Shown in pieces: positions 23,189-30,584 of a stretch of DNA of 64,000 nt (the first letter of the stretch is position 1; every line of letters starts with the position of its first letter). The position numbers and the translations under genes were made by a program. The DNA is from an uncultured cyanobacterium. GTDB taxonomy: Bacteria; Cyanobacteriota; Cyanobacteriia; Cyanobacteriales; FACHB-T130. The notes below the pieces were generated by a model. That model saw nothing but the letters and a program-made list of their open reading frames with translations, was not told the DNA's origin and did not search any database. The stretch is taken from NCBI GenBank assembly GCA_936920195.1, contig CAKZHE010000099.1:38578-102577 (forward strand), written 5' to 3'.

Positions 23189-24381
23189 ACTCACCGCCCC
23201 CCGTCCTAGCCAAATACGGATTGAGCATCGGTTTTTGCACCCTTGGAGCCGCCTGCCTAGGACTAGCATTCATGCCCATCCAATACATCGGCACAACCGA
23301 CCCCTTCACCAGCAAACAAGAACCCATCAGCCAACCCGCTCCCCAAGCCCCCATCCTTGCCCTTGCAGGCATCATCCTCATCGGCCTCGGCGGGTACATC
23401 GGCTACGAAGCATCAAGCACAGAAGAAGCAGAAGAACCCATCGACCAACCCACACCCCAGCAAATCGCCAAGACCACCGCTGCCGCAGTTGAATCCGCAG
23501 TAGTCCAGCAAATACAAGCTCCCGTCGTCCCAGAACCCCCCCAAACAATAATTGCGCCCCAATCCACCACTTACACCCCTCCCACCTACACCACCGTCGC
23601 CGATAGCGAAATCCCAGAATACGAACCCATCTCCCACGAACCCTACCAAGAAATTCACTCCCTCATTCACCATCCCTGCGTCCTCGTCTATGGAGAACAA
23701 GGCAGCGGCAAAACCTCAAAAATGGCCTGGTTAGTGGGGCAACACATCAAACTCGGTCATCAAGTTGAAATCGTTGACCCCCTTTGCAAATTTCGTAGTT
23801 GGCAACCGCTCAAAGTTTGGGGACGAGGCTATCAATATCAAGATGCCGAAAAGGGCATAGCCAAATTCACCACAATTGCCCAAAAAAGATTGCGAGATAG
23901 AGGTACAACCAACTACGAACCTTTGGATGACATTCATCTCTTTTTGGCACTAGATGAAGTCACCAACTACGAAGACAACATCGCCCCAGAAACCATGCGC
24001 GAACTATTAAGCACCTGCACCCAGTTACTTCGCCAAGCCAACATGAGCATCTGCATAGTTTCGCACGGAGAAACCCTAGCTTGTATGGGCGGGAAAAGAG
24101 CCGCCAGTGGTAAAAGTGACGTATTAAAAAGGCAATTCAAAAGACTCCTTTGCACAGCCGTCCGCGACCCCTCCACCCCTGGTGGATTGAGATGCTCAGG
24201 CAAAGCCACCCTCAAATACATGACCGGAGAACAAGAAATTTTCAGACAGATAGAAATCCCCCGTTGGATGACCGCCCCCAACAAAGATCGCGACTATACC
24301 AAATTCTTTCCCGCCGCCCCATCACCCGATGGACTAAGCCCCGAAGAATTCAAGCAAAAACTTGACGACAACTGGAAATAA
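23185..24381 (+). CDS. Membrane-anchored P-loop ATPase (HerA/Zot/TraD-like)
   Basis: 398 residues. Two membrane helices at about 10-35 and 55-75, and a Pro-rich linker to about 145. The ATPase has Walker A GEQGSGKT (170-177), Walker B HLFLALDEV (251-259, D257/E258) and a sensor-like IVSHGE (291-296); the last part is near 340-380. Membrane helices before a single P-loop domain are typical of conjugation couplers, Zot/pI assembly ATPases and membrane-linked packaging ATPases. I cannot decide between these. The start overlaps the previous stop (ATGA). Likely the motor of whatever the operon builds. Confidence 0.7.
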   Translation: MNSPPPVLAKYGLSIGFCTLGAACLGLAFMPIQYIGTTDPFTSKQEPISQPAPQAPILALAGIILIGLGGYIGYEASSTEEAEEPIDQPTPQQIAKTTAAAVESAVVQQIQAPVVPEPPQTIIAPQSTTYTPPTYTTVADSEIPEYEPISHEPYQEIHSLIHHPCVLVYGEQGSGKTSKMAWLVGQHIKLGHQVEIVDPLCKFRSWQPLKVWGRGYQYQDAEKGIAKFTTIAQKRLRDRGTTNYEPLDDIHLFLALDEVTNYEDNIAPETMRELLSTCTQLLRQANMSICIVSHGETLACMGGKRAASGKSDVLKRQFKRLLCTAVRDPSTPGGLRCSGKATLKYMTGEQEIFRQIEIPRWMTAPNKDRDYTKFFPAAPSPDGLSPEEFKQKLDDNWK

Positions 24382-24386
24382 AAATC

Positions 24387-24800
24387 ATGCACTCCCCACA
24401 AGACCCCCGCAATCTCCCACCCCGTCCCCCATCTTCTTCCAATCCAATCGTTCACACCCCACCTTATTACCCAACAGTCCCCCACAATCAACCGCAACGT
24501 CAAAACACCATCCAAACTCTCAAAAGTCTAGGCTTAACTCAATACATAGAACCATCTGTTCTCACCCAACTTGCCATCGACGCTGAAGTTGACAAAGCAG
24601 TTATTAAAGCCCACAAAAGAATAGCCGATCGCATTACCAGATATTCCGAATTCAACCACCTTAGATACCTTTGGCATCTTCTCGCCCTAGCCCCAGCTCT
24701 CATAGTATTAGCAGCAATCTTAGTCCTGTATTGGAACTTTCAACCCCAAGCCCGTCCCCAAATGCCCTCCCAGTTCGTTCCCAGCATGAAAAAAACCTAA
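24387..24800 (+). CDS. Membrane protein with Pro-rich N-terminus
   Basis: 137 residues: a Pro/Asn/Gln-rich first 40 residues, a helical middle (TLKSLGLTQYIEPSVLTQLAIDAEVDKAVIKAHKRIADRI), and one membrane helix near 95-117 (LWHLLALAPALIVLAAILVLYW). No family recognised. It starts 5 bp after the ATPase stop, so co-expressed; plausible structural partner. Confidence 0.6.
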   Translation: MHSPQDPRNLPPRPPSSSNPIVHTPPYYPTVPHNQPQRQNTIQTLKSLGLTQYIEPSVLTQLAIDAEVDKAVIKAHKRIADRITRYSEFNHLRYLWHLLALAPALIVLAAILVLYWNFQPQARPQMPSQFVPSMKKT

Positions 24801-24859
24801 CTCCGTCCGCATATCCGTTGACTCTGTTACATCCGCCGATCAAACAACCGAGGATTTTT

Positions 24860-25198
24860 ATGCTCAACATACTTACCGAACAAGACAGCCAACTCATTGC
24901 CCCGATCGTAGAAGCTTACGGACACCAACTTCAATCTTTCCCCCGCGACCAAAAATTGAAATTGCTCATAGTCATTACTCAAACCCTGCGCCTTCGCGAA
25001 GAACTTCCTGAAAGCTACATAGGGATGATAAATGTTTTCGATAACTTATTGCCAGCCTCATACTTCCATTCAAGATCTGAAGAACCATTCGCCCCGTTTT
25101 TTCGCTGGGTTATTATCCAACTCGATGCCCTCAGCAACCAAGGCATATTAGTTCTTTCCGAAACACTCATCAAACAACTCCAATATCAAACAGATTGA
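24860..25198 (+). CDS. Unknown small helical protein
   Basis: 112 residues from the ATG at 24860; a longer frame upstream lies over the preceding gene and is not used. Helical, with hydrophobic patches (LLIVITQTLRLREELPESYIGMINVFDNLLP, FFRWVIIQLDALSNQGILVLSETLIKQL). No membrane segment, no motif. The stop overlaps a TTG codon that could start the next gene. Confidence 0.55.
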   Translation: MLNILTEQDSQLIAPIVEAYGHQLQSFPRDQKLKLLIVITQTLRLREELPESYIGMINVFDNLLPASYFHSRSEEPFAPFFRWVIIQLDALSNQGILVLSETLIKQLQYQTD

Positions 25199-25209
25199 AT
25201 AACATCTTT

Positions 25210-25482
25210 ATGCAATGTCACGAATGCCCATTAGCAAAGCCCTACTACAACCTTTACCAATGCGAACCCGTAATAGCTGGATCAATAGTCCAAGGAGAGC
25301 AAGAAGCTTGGCATCAGTGCTATTCACTCTTGCAGGAAAAAGGTTATCAATTTGACCAAAACCTACAACTTGTCAGCAACTATCCTTGCCATGAAATAGA
25401 AATAACCGAGGCAGACATAGAAGAATTTGCCGATGAATTATCTGAAGAAGATCGAGCGCATTTTCTTTCATTCTTCCAATAG
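25210..25482 (+). CDS. Unknown cysteine-containing protein
   Basis: 90 residues from the ATG at 25210 (or a TTG at 25195 overlapping the previous stop). The start MQCHECPLAKPYYNLYQCEP carries a CxxC and further Cys residues; another is in NYPCHEIEI, so metal binding is possible. The tail is acidic (EADIEEFADELSEEDRAHF). No family recognised. 2 bp from the next small membrane gene. Confidence 0.55.
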   Translation: MQCHECPLAKPYYNLYQCEPVIAGSIVQGEQEAWHQCYSLLQEKGYQFDQNLQLVSNYPCHEIEITEADIEEFADELSEEDRAHFLSFFQ

Positions 25483-25484
25483 TC

Positions 25485-25637
25485 ATGGCAAACCCACCCC
25501 ACAAACCTTCATCAACATTAGAAATCATCACATTCGCAGCCATTTTACTTTTATTGCTCGACCAAATGGCATCCCCAGAATATCTCAACAGTCGATTTCT
25601 AAAAACCATTACTTCTTCAATTCTCAAGGTGAAATAA
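25485..25637 (+). CDS. 50-residue single-pass membrane peptide
   Basis: ATG at 25485 to TAA at 25637. A polar start, one helix (LEIITFAAILLLLLDQMA), then a basic tail. The stop overlaps the next start (TAATG). The tight packing between neighbours supports real translation. Confidence 0.5.
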   Translation: MANPPHKPSSTLEIITFAAILLLLLDQMASPEYLNSRFLKTITSSILKVK

Positions 25638-25963
25638 TGTTACATAACAGCGAATCTAGTCAAGAATTTGAATGCTACATTGCCGAGGTAGACGAGATTG
25701 AAATAGGCGGAGTAATCGAAATAATTCAACTAACCCCCGATCAAGGCGGAGTAATCGGAGTAATTCAACTAACCCCCGATCAATTAAATCGTCTAGAGGT
25801 ATTTCGTCAGACCTATCTAAAATGGGGCATTGATGAAGGCAGTGCGGACATGGCAGCTAAAACCTTAATTCAAGACGAAATCTTTGGAGTAGAACGACGC
25901 ATCCCAGTACAACAATCAAACATGGATTTGGTAAACCAGTACATAAACTCGCATCCACTTTAG
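25637..25963 (+). CDS. Unknown acidic protein with internal 13-residue duplication
   Basis: 108 residues from the ATG at 25637. It contains a tandem 39-bp duplication at about 25709-25786 encoding GGVI(E/G)(I/V)IQLTPDQ twice, followed by a ribbon-helix-helix-like stretch (LNRLEVFRQTYLKWGIDEGSADMAAKTLIQDEIFGV). No family assigned. Longer frames upstream overlap the 50-residue gene. Confidence 0.5.
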   Translation: MLHNSESSQEFECYIAEVDEIEIGGVIEIIQLTPDQGGVIGVIQLTPDQLNRLEVFRQTYLKWGIDEGSADMAAKTLIQDEIFGVERRIPVQQSNMDLVNQYINSHPL

Positions 25964-25967
25964 TCCA

Positions 25968-26399
25968 ATGAGAAAACAAATCGCTAATTTTTTAGCTAAC
26001 CGCGCTATACCCTGGGCAATGAATGGATTAGCACAATCAGTCTCAGAAATAAAAGCAGACAGACTAAAAAGTTATTTGCGCGAAGAAAGAGCCAATGCCG
26101 CCCAAGAATTGCTGAATTTAATGGAGAAAATAAACCAATACTTAACCGAATTAGGCTATATCAACGGTCAAGATTACACGATTACCCAAAGAGTTTTTGG
26201 CCTCCATGAAAATTTATGGGCAATAGTCGGCAATGCCGCTCCTGAAATCCTCAGTCAGGTTGAGCTATTGAAAGCCAAAATTGATGGCATTGATAACGTC
26301 GAACCCATTAGCAATTCCCCCTCGTACTGGCAAGAATATCAATATTGGTTGGGGCAACGGCAAGAATACGAACAATTAAAATCAACGAACCATCACTAG
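25968..26399 (+). CDS. Unknown helical protein, last before internal terminator
   Basis: 143 residues, amphipathic helices throughout (RLKSYLREERANAAQELLNLMEKINQYLTELGY), ending in a Tyr/Gln-rich WQEYQYWLGQRQEYEQL. The N-terminus, RKQIANFLANRAIPWAMNGLAQ, could bind membrane. No family recognised. 4 bp from the previous gene; followed by a hairpin terminator. Confidence 0.55.
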   Translation: MRKQIANFLANRAIPWAMNGLAQSVSEIKADRLKSYLREERANAAQELLNLMEKINQYLTELGYINGQDYTITQRVFGLHENLWAIVGNAAPEILSQVELLKAKIDGIDNVEPISNSPSYWQEYQYWLGQRQEYEQLKSTNHH

Positions 26400-26431
26400 C
26401 GCAATCTCTGCTCCGAGATTAATTTTTCCAG

Positions 26432-26453
26432 CCCCGTAGCAGCGGGGTTTTTT
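26432..26453 (+). terminator. Terminator-like hairpin directly upstream of M23 gene
   Basis: CCCCG-TAGCAG-CGGGG followed by TTTTTT; the T tract ends 3 nt before the ATG at 26457. It could end most transcription of the membrane module, with limited read-through into the two peptidoglycan hydrolase genes. Confidence 0.78.
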
Positions 26454-26456
26454 ATT

Positions 26457-27110
26457 ATGAAACTGCACCTAAACCTAACAGTCGAAACAGAAAACTCCCC
26501 ATCTCCACCCCCTTCCCCGCGCCCTATTTCCGCATCTCCTACAGAACATATTCCAGCAACTAATAATTGGCTTAAGCGCGGACTCACAACCTCCACCGTA
26601 ATCCTCACCTTCCTAATTCTTTTCCCCCCTACTAATCTCTGGCTCAAATCCACCCCCGTCGCCAAAATTCTGCAAGGAAAGCCGCCTACCTACACAGGCA
26701 AAATTGTCTTCCCCCTCAAAGGACTAAATGCTCAAACAGCAAAAGTTACCGATGTTCCCAATAGTCCCCGTCCTTTAGGATGCAAAGCCAATTGTCGAAT
26801 GCACGCTGGCACAGACTACGGCTACACCGGAGATATTCTCTCAGTCCTAGACGGCACTATTTCCGAAGTTAAACCCGATTCTCCAGTCGGCGGCATCGTC
26901 GGAGTTGAATCCGGCAAATACACCATTCGCTACGTCCATTTGAATCGCGATTCTGTCCGCAAATGGAAAATTGGTCAGCCCGTCCAAGCTGGTGAACTCC
27001 TCGGCATTGTCCGCGAAACCTTTGCTGGCAGTAGTGGCGCACATCCCCATATAGAACTCTATGAAAATGGCAAACTCAGCGACATTCGCCAACTGATTGG
27101 AGGTATCTAA
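26457..27110 (+). CDS. Membrane-anchored M23 peptidoglycan endopeptidase
   Basis: 217 residues. A Pro/Ser-rich N-tail, membrane helix near 42-62, then an M23 (LytM/lysostaphin) domain: MHAGTDYG with zinc ligands H116 and D120, RYVHLN with H161, and HPHIE with H196/H198. All ligands are present, so it is likely active. It cleaves peptide cross-links in the periplasm. Such enzymes serve conjugation and phage entry or exit alike. No room for a normal ribosome site: the T tract of the hairpin abuts the start. Confidence 0.85.
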   Translation: MKLHLNLTVETENSPSPPPSPRPISASPTEHIPATNNWLKRGLTTSTVILTFLILFPPTNLWLKSTPVAKILQGKPPTYTGKIVFPLKGLNAQTAKVTDVPNSPRPLGCKANCRMHAGTDYGYTGDILSVLDGTISEVKPDSPVGGIVGVESGKYTIRYVHLNRDSVRKWKIGQPVQAGELLGIVRETFAGSSGAHPHIELYENGKLSDIRQLIGGI

Positions 27111-27112
27111 AG

Positions 27113-27631
27113 ATGAAAATAACCAGCATTATTTCAACGACTTGTCTTTTGGTTCTTGTATCAACAATTTCCTTAGCTAATCTTCCTAAAAAAGTCCATA
27201 ACAGCAAAATCGACACCAACAACGCTTACGCACTTTCTCTCCTCCCCGAAGCCCAGCGCATCCAAAGCAAATTTAACATCCCACCCCAAATCACTATTGC
27301 CATTGCCATTCACGAAACCGACAACGGGCGAGCCGTCATTGGCGGCAACAATCATTGGGGTTTAAAGCACGTTGTCGGTTCCCCATCCCAAACCCGCACC
27401 ACTGAATTCTACAATGGCAACAAAGTCTCTTTGATCGACGGCTTCCAGACCTGTCCTGAAATCAATCTTTGCGGCGATATCTTTGGTCGCACCTTCACCA
27501 ATCTATTAGGTGAAGCCAACCTTAATCTGCTTACCACTGACCCCGATCGCGCCATCCGCATAGTTGGTCAACGATATGCCACCGATCCCAAATGGGCAGA
27601 TCAAGTCATCAAGCACAAAGCCCAACTATAA
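27113..27631 (+). CDS. Exported glucosaminidase/FlgJ-like peptidoglycan hydrolase
   Basis: 172 residues. Signal peptide 1-22 (VLVSTISLA). The domain of GH73/lysozyme-like type has IAIAIHETDNGRAVIGGNNHWGLK at 62-85, with E68 as likely catalytic acid, and later DGFQTCPEINLCGDIFGR. It cuts glycan strands; together with the M23 enzyme 2 bp upstream this gives a matched pair for opening the wall. Last gene before the proposed prophage end. Confidence 0.82.
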   Translation: MKITSIISTTCLLVLVSTISLANLPKKVHNSKIDTNNAYALSLLPEAQRIQSKFNIPPQITIAIAIHETDNGRAVIGGNNHWGLKHVVGSPSQTRTTEFYNGNKVSLIDGFQTCPEINLCGDIFGRTFTNLLGEANLNLLTTDPDRAIRIVGQRYATDPKWADQVIKHKAQL

Positions 27632-27716
27632 ATTTTTATCCTCGCTCAGTCCGATTGAAGCGTATTACAAGATTCTCTCTAGGCAAAAATACCGTACTAC
27701 AACCCCTCTAATTCCG

Positions 27717-27910
27717 TCTCATTTTATCTGAAAGATAACCCTCTTATTGACCATATTCTCAATAATAACCAGTTCCGTTAGGGTTAGCTAGATCAGCCCG
27801 TCTCATTTTAAATGAAAGACTGAAAAGCGGCGATCGGCAAAACCCTTATCCCATATAGTCCCAAAAAGTCCCGCCAAGTCCAAAAATCTCATTTTAAACG
27901 AAAGCCTACA
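27717..27910. repeat. Prophage left-end transposase sites (three repeats) and terminus
   Basis: TCTCATTTTAnnnGAAAG occurs at 27717-27734, 27801-27818 and 27887-27904 (84 and 86 bp apart). The outermost copy is followed by CCTACA and then intact TPR-coding sequence. Three spaced sites at one end mimic the L1-L3 arrangement of Mu. No other gene is seen in 27632-27888. Confidence 0.7.
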
Positions 27911-28317
27911 CCCAGATTGTTGTAAGAAGGAGCATAACTAGGGTAGAGTTGAATAACTTGGCGGAAAGCCGCGATCGCTCCCCCTAGTTTCCCCTGGTCA
28001 GCCAGTGCAATGCCCAGATTGTTGTAAGCATAACCATATCTAGGTTGGAGTCGAATTGCTTGGCGGAAGGCGGCGATCGCTTCTTCTAGTTTCCCCTGGT
28101 TATACAGTGCTACACCTAGATTGCCGTAAGCAAAAGCTAATTCGGGGTCAATCTCAATCACTCTGCGCCAGATTAGTTCTGCTTGAAAATAGTTGCCATC
28201 AGATTGCGCTAAGATGCCTTGTTCAAATAGTTGGTCAATGCTTTGGGCAACTGCAGCGGGGGACGTTGCGGCGACGGACAAAGTTAACAGTAGTGCTAGT
28301 AACCGAGGGATTCTCAC
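27889..28317 (-). pseudogene. TPR-repeat lipid-free exported protein, 3' end removed by prophage
   Basis: 142 residues left. Signal peptide (ending AAVAQS, about residue 25), then TPR units of 34 residues with YGNLGVALYNQGKLEEAIAAFRQAI. The last unit stops after YNNLGV; the final GFRLK and stop are encoded by the prophage repeat itself. The normal protein would continue with more repeats. GTG start at 28317. Likely a periplasmic protein-interaction scaffold before disruption. Confidence 0.8.
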
Positions 28318-28453
28318 TATTCACCTCAAAGTCGAGCCAGAGATGGAGGCAATCTATCCTAGCTTAACTGATGAGCTTGTTTTAAGCGATCCTAAATTTA
28401 AATCACCTGATATCGATAGTCTGAGTGTTTTGAAAATATTTTGATACCACGCT

Positions 28454-28732
28454 TAAGTCCTCTGAAGAGGACTAATAATCATTTCTTCAGTCCTCTTCAG
28501 AGGACTTAGTTTATTAGACAGGGACTTGAGTCCCTGGCGGGTGCTATAAATGCAGTATCCCAACAAATTATGTACTTCACTTAACTGCAATCATCCAATC
28601 CGCCAGGGACTGAAGTCCCTGTCTCAAAGCTGAAGTCCTCTAAAGAGGACTAATAATGATTTCTTCAGTCCTCTTCAGAGGACTTAATTTATTAGACAGG
28701 GACTTCAGTCCCTGGCGGGTGCTATAAATGCG
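28454..28732. repeat. Duplicated block of palindromes (about 100 bp, twice)
   Basis: Two direct copies, about 28454-28553 and 28632-28732, each holding AAGTCCTCT..AGAGGACTT and GGGACTT..AGTCCC palindromes. An inverted piece of the second palindrome lies between them at about 28600-28623. The rest of the 28318-28897 gap shows no gene, only the upstream control region of the next gene. Confidence 0.8.
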
Positions 28733-28803
28733 ATGTCCTACATCATAAATATGCTAAGGTTTTCCAGAGGGGAAAATTTGGGAATATATCTACCTTGCGA
28801 TAT

Positions 28804-28866
28804 TCTGACATCCTCAACCTGAGATAGAGGGTAATAACGCCGGATCGTGAAATCATAAAAGAGGCG
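28804..28866 (+). promoter_or_regulatory. Upstream region shared with the gene at 30585
   Basis: A block of about 60 bp with TCAACCT-AGAT-GA-GGTAATAAC and a GGAT..TGA.AT.AT.AAAGAG tail is nearly copied at 30489-30548. It ends about 30 bp before the ATG at 28898. Likely a shared promoter/operator or conserved leader. Confidence 0.6.
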
Positions 28867-28897
28867 AGTTAATAATCCTTGTTACAGGTAGCAAAGA

Positions 28898-29323
28898 ATG
28901 AGTACGACAATTGATAACTTTACCAAACAACTCCACGACAATTTAGAAGCAGTTGAAAATCGGGCAAAAGCCTTTAAAGATAGTATTCAATCTGTCACCG
29001 AAAAGACTCAAGGTGAAATTCAATCAAAACTTGATGAAGCCAAGACAAATCTAGATGCGAAGAAACAAGAATTTGATGAATATCGGGCAAAGCTCAAAAC
29101 TCAATTTGATGAAAAAGAATCTGAAGTAAAGTCAAATATCGAGGAATGGAAGACCAGTCGAGAACTCAAGAAACTCGAAGAGCGGGCAGAGCAAGCTGAA
29201 GATTATGCCAATACAGCAATTTTATTAGCGATGGCAACAATGGAAGAAGCGGAAAAAGCCACCTTAGAAGCGATCGCTGCCAGACGAGATGCTGAAACTG
29301 CGGCAGAAACGACAGAGAAATAA
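28898..29323 (+). CDS. Coiled-coil protein, cyanobacterial stress-type
   Basis: 141 residues, almost wholly charged helix: repeats of Lys/Glu/Asp with heptad spacing (EIQSKLDEAKTNLDAKKQEFDEYRAKLKTQFDEKESEV), ending in an Ala/Glu-rich helix. No signal peptide or membrane part. This style is found in small cyanobacterial proteins, function unknown. It shares its upstream region with a general-stress-like gene, suggesting stress control. Confidence 0.75.
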   Translation: MSTTIDNFTKQLHDNLEAVENRAKAFKDSIQSVTEKTQGEIQSKLDEAKTNLDAKKQEFDEYRAKLKTQFDEKESEVKSNIEEWKTSRELKKLEERAEQAEDYANTAILLAMATMEEAEKATLEAIAARRDAETAAETTEK

Positions 29324-29433
29324 GAGTTGATGCGATCGCTATTCCTGTCAGTCGTAATTATTAGGCGATCGCTCACAACTACCCCAATTTTCGGCGATCG
29401 CTCTTCCAACGAATAGTAAATATTGATATAATT

Positions 29434-30015
29434 TTACCAAATCATCCCCAAATTCAAAACAAAACCCTTTAAAACATCTTCCCCCGAAACCGTAGCAGGA
29501 GAATCCAAAACCTCAACCTCTTTTCCTGGTCTATAAATCTCTACTTGACGAGATTTACGATTAATTAATATACCCAAATACACACCATTATCTATATATT
29601 CCCTCATCTTTTCCTGTGTAGTCTTCAAACTATCACTAGGAGAAAGTAACTCAATCACAAAATCAGGACAAATGGGAGGAAACTTTTGTTTTTCTTCATC
29701 AGTTAAAGCATTCCATCTTTCTAACTTGATCCAAGAAGCATCAGGAGAACGATCTGCACCATTAGGCAATTTAAAACAAGTCGAAGAATCAAAAGCAATG
29801 CCAGTACCATCAGCATCAGTCCAATTAAATAATTGTTGATTTAGTCTACCATTACGATTTCCCGTTTCTCCTCCCGTTGGTGGCATAATTATTAACTCTC
29901 CATTTGCATTTCTTTCAAATCTCAATTCCCGGTTGTTTTGACATAGCTGAAAAAACTGCTCATCAGTCATTTCTATTAATGATTTCAAATTGACAGTTAA
30001 AGCATTCATAGTCAT
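29434..30015 (-). CDS. Uma2 family (DUF820) restriction-fold protein
   Basis: 193 residues. Family hallmarks: MTDEQFFQLCQNNRELRFERNANGELIIMPP, RNGRLNQQL, then PDASWIKLERW and CPDFVIELLSPSDSLKTTQEKMREYIDNGVYLGILINRKSRQVEIYRPG. The catalytic PD..(E)xK-like residues, D and E in PDFVIELLS, are present. This family is greatly expanded in cyanobacteria; its biological role is not settled. Standalone, followed by a toxin-antitoxin-type gene. Confidence 0.9.
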   Translation of the reverse strand: MTMNALTVNLKSLIEMTDEQFFQLCQNNRELRFERNANGELIIMPPTGGETGNRNGRLNQQLFNWTDADGTGIAFDSSTCFKLPNGADRSPDASWIKLERWNALTDEEKQKFPPICPDFVIELLSPSDSLKTTQEKMREYIDNGVYLGILINRKSRQVEIYRPGKEVEVLDSPATVSGEDVLKGFVLNLGMIW

Positions 30016-30059
30016 ATCCTCATTGAATGTTCAGGGAGAAATTTTAACTATCTCATATC

Positions 30060-30332
30060 CTAAGAGTCTTTCTGATTAGGAGTTAAAGCGTCAACATTTC
30101 CATCAGCAGCAAAGGTATCCTCATTAACCTTAAATTGACCTCGATGATAAGAATACAGAACTTGCACCACAAGTCCATTAGCCCAAGCCTGAATATCTTC
30201 CTCAAATAAGGGGCTTTCATCCCACACAAGAGACCAAGCCTGACTGTAATAAACAAGCTTTTGAAGCTTCATCGCAGTCATCTCTCCTGTTTTGGTTAGG
30301 ATATATTTCGCAACATCTACAGCGCGTGCCAT
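30060..30332 (-). CDS. Panacea (SocA/DUF4065-like) antitoxin-type protein, short
   Basis: 90 residues. Start ARAVDVAKYILTKTGEMTAMKLQKLVYYSQAWSLVWDESPLFEEDIQAWANGLVV fits the Panacea domain, an antitoxin/adaptor-like domain usually about 150 residues long. It stops at LTPNQKDS, before the usual conserved C-terminal helix, so it is truncated at the 3' end. No toxin gene is seen beside it. Confidence 0.72.
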   Translation of the reverse strand: MARAVDVAKYILTKTGEMTAMKLQKLVYYSQAWSLVWDESPLFEEDIQAWANGLVVQVLYSYHRGQFKVNEDTFAADGNVDALTPNQKDS

Positions 30333-30488
30333 ATTCTTTCCCTTTTAGCTTTTAGCTAATTATTCCATAATTATAGCACACAAGAACATTAGGCTTTGGT
30401 TGCGATCGCATCAACAATCTATCTTCTAAAGGCGATCGCATCTACAGCTAGCAGCGATCGCGGCACGAATATTACTGCCACTACGGAT

Positions 30489-30548
30489 CTGCACATCTTC
30501 AACCTAAGATGGATGGTAATAACTTTGGATTATGACATTATCAAAGAG
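30489..30548 (+). promoter_or_regulatory. Upstream region shared with the gene at 28898
   Basis: Copy of the block at 28804-28866 (CACATC-TTCAACCTAAGATGGATGG, GGTAATAAC, GACATTATCAAAGAG), about 37 bp upstream of the ATG at 30585. Confidence 0.6.
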
Positions 30549-30584
30549 TTATTTCAATTTTTCACCATTAAAAGAAACTAACTC

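Larger units (their letters stand above)
1..27910. mobile_element. Mu-like transposable prophage (partial, left-end part)
   Basis: Seen: MuA-type transposase, MuB-type ATPase, GemA, terminase small and large subunits and a gp29-type portal, all leftward in the order found in Mu, with a divergent repressor behind the transposase. The right boundary is set at about 27,910. There, three spaced copies of TCTCATTTTAnnnGAAAG end in CCTACA, and the open reading frame of a TPR protein is cut off. On the minus strand the terminus reads TGTAGG, which fits the 5'-TG ends of the Mu/Tn7 transposase superfamily. The other end lies beyond base 1. That the 18.7-27.7 kb accessory genes belong to the same element is inference from this single boundary. 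Confidence 0.75.

Noticed and set aside
28454..28732. CRISPR-like repeats
   Set aside because: Only two copies of about 100 bp, internally palindromic, no spacers of even length.
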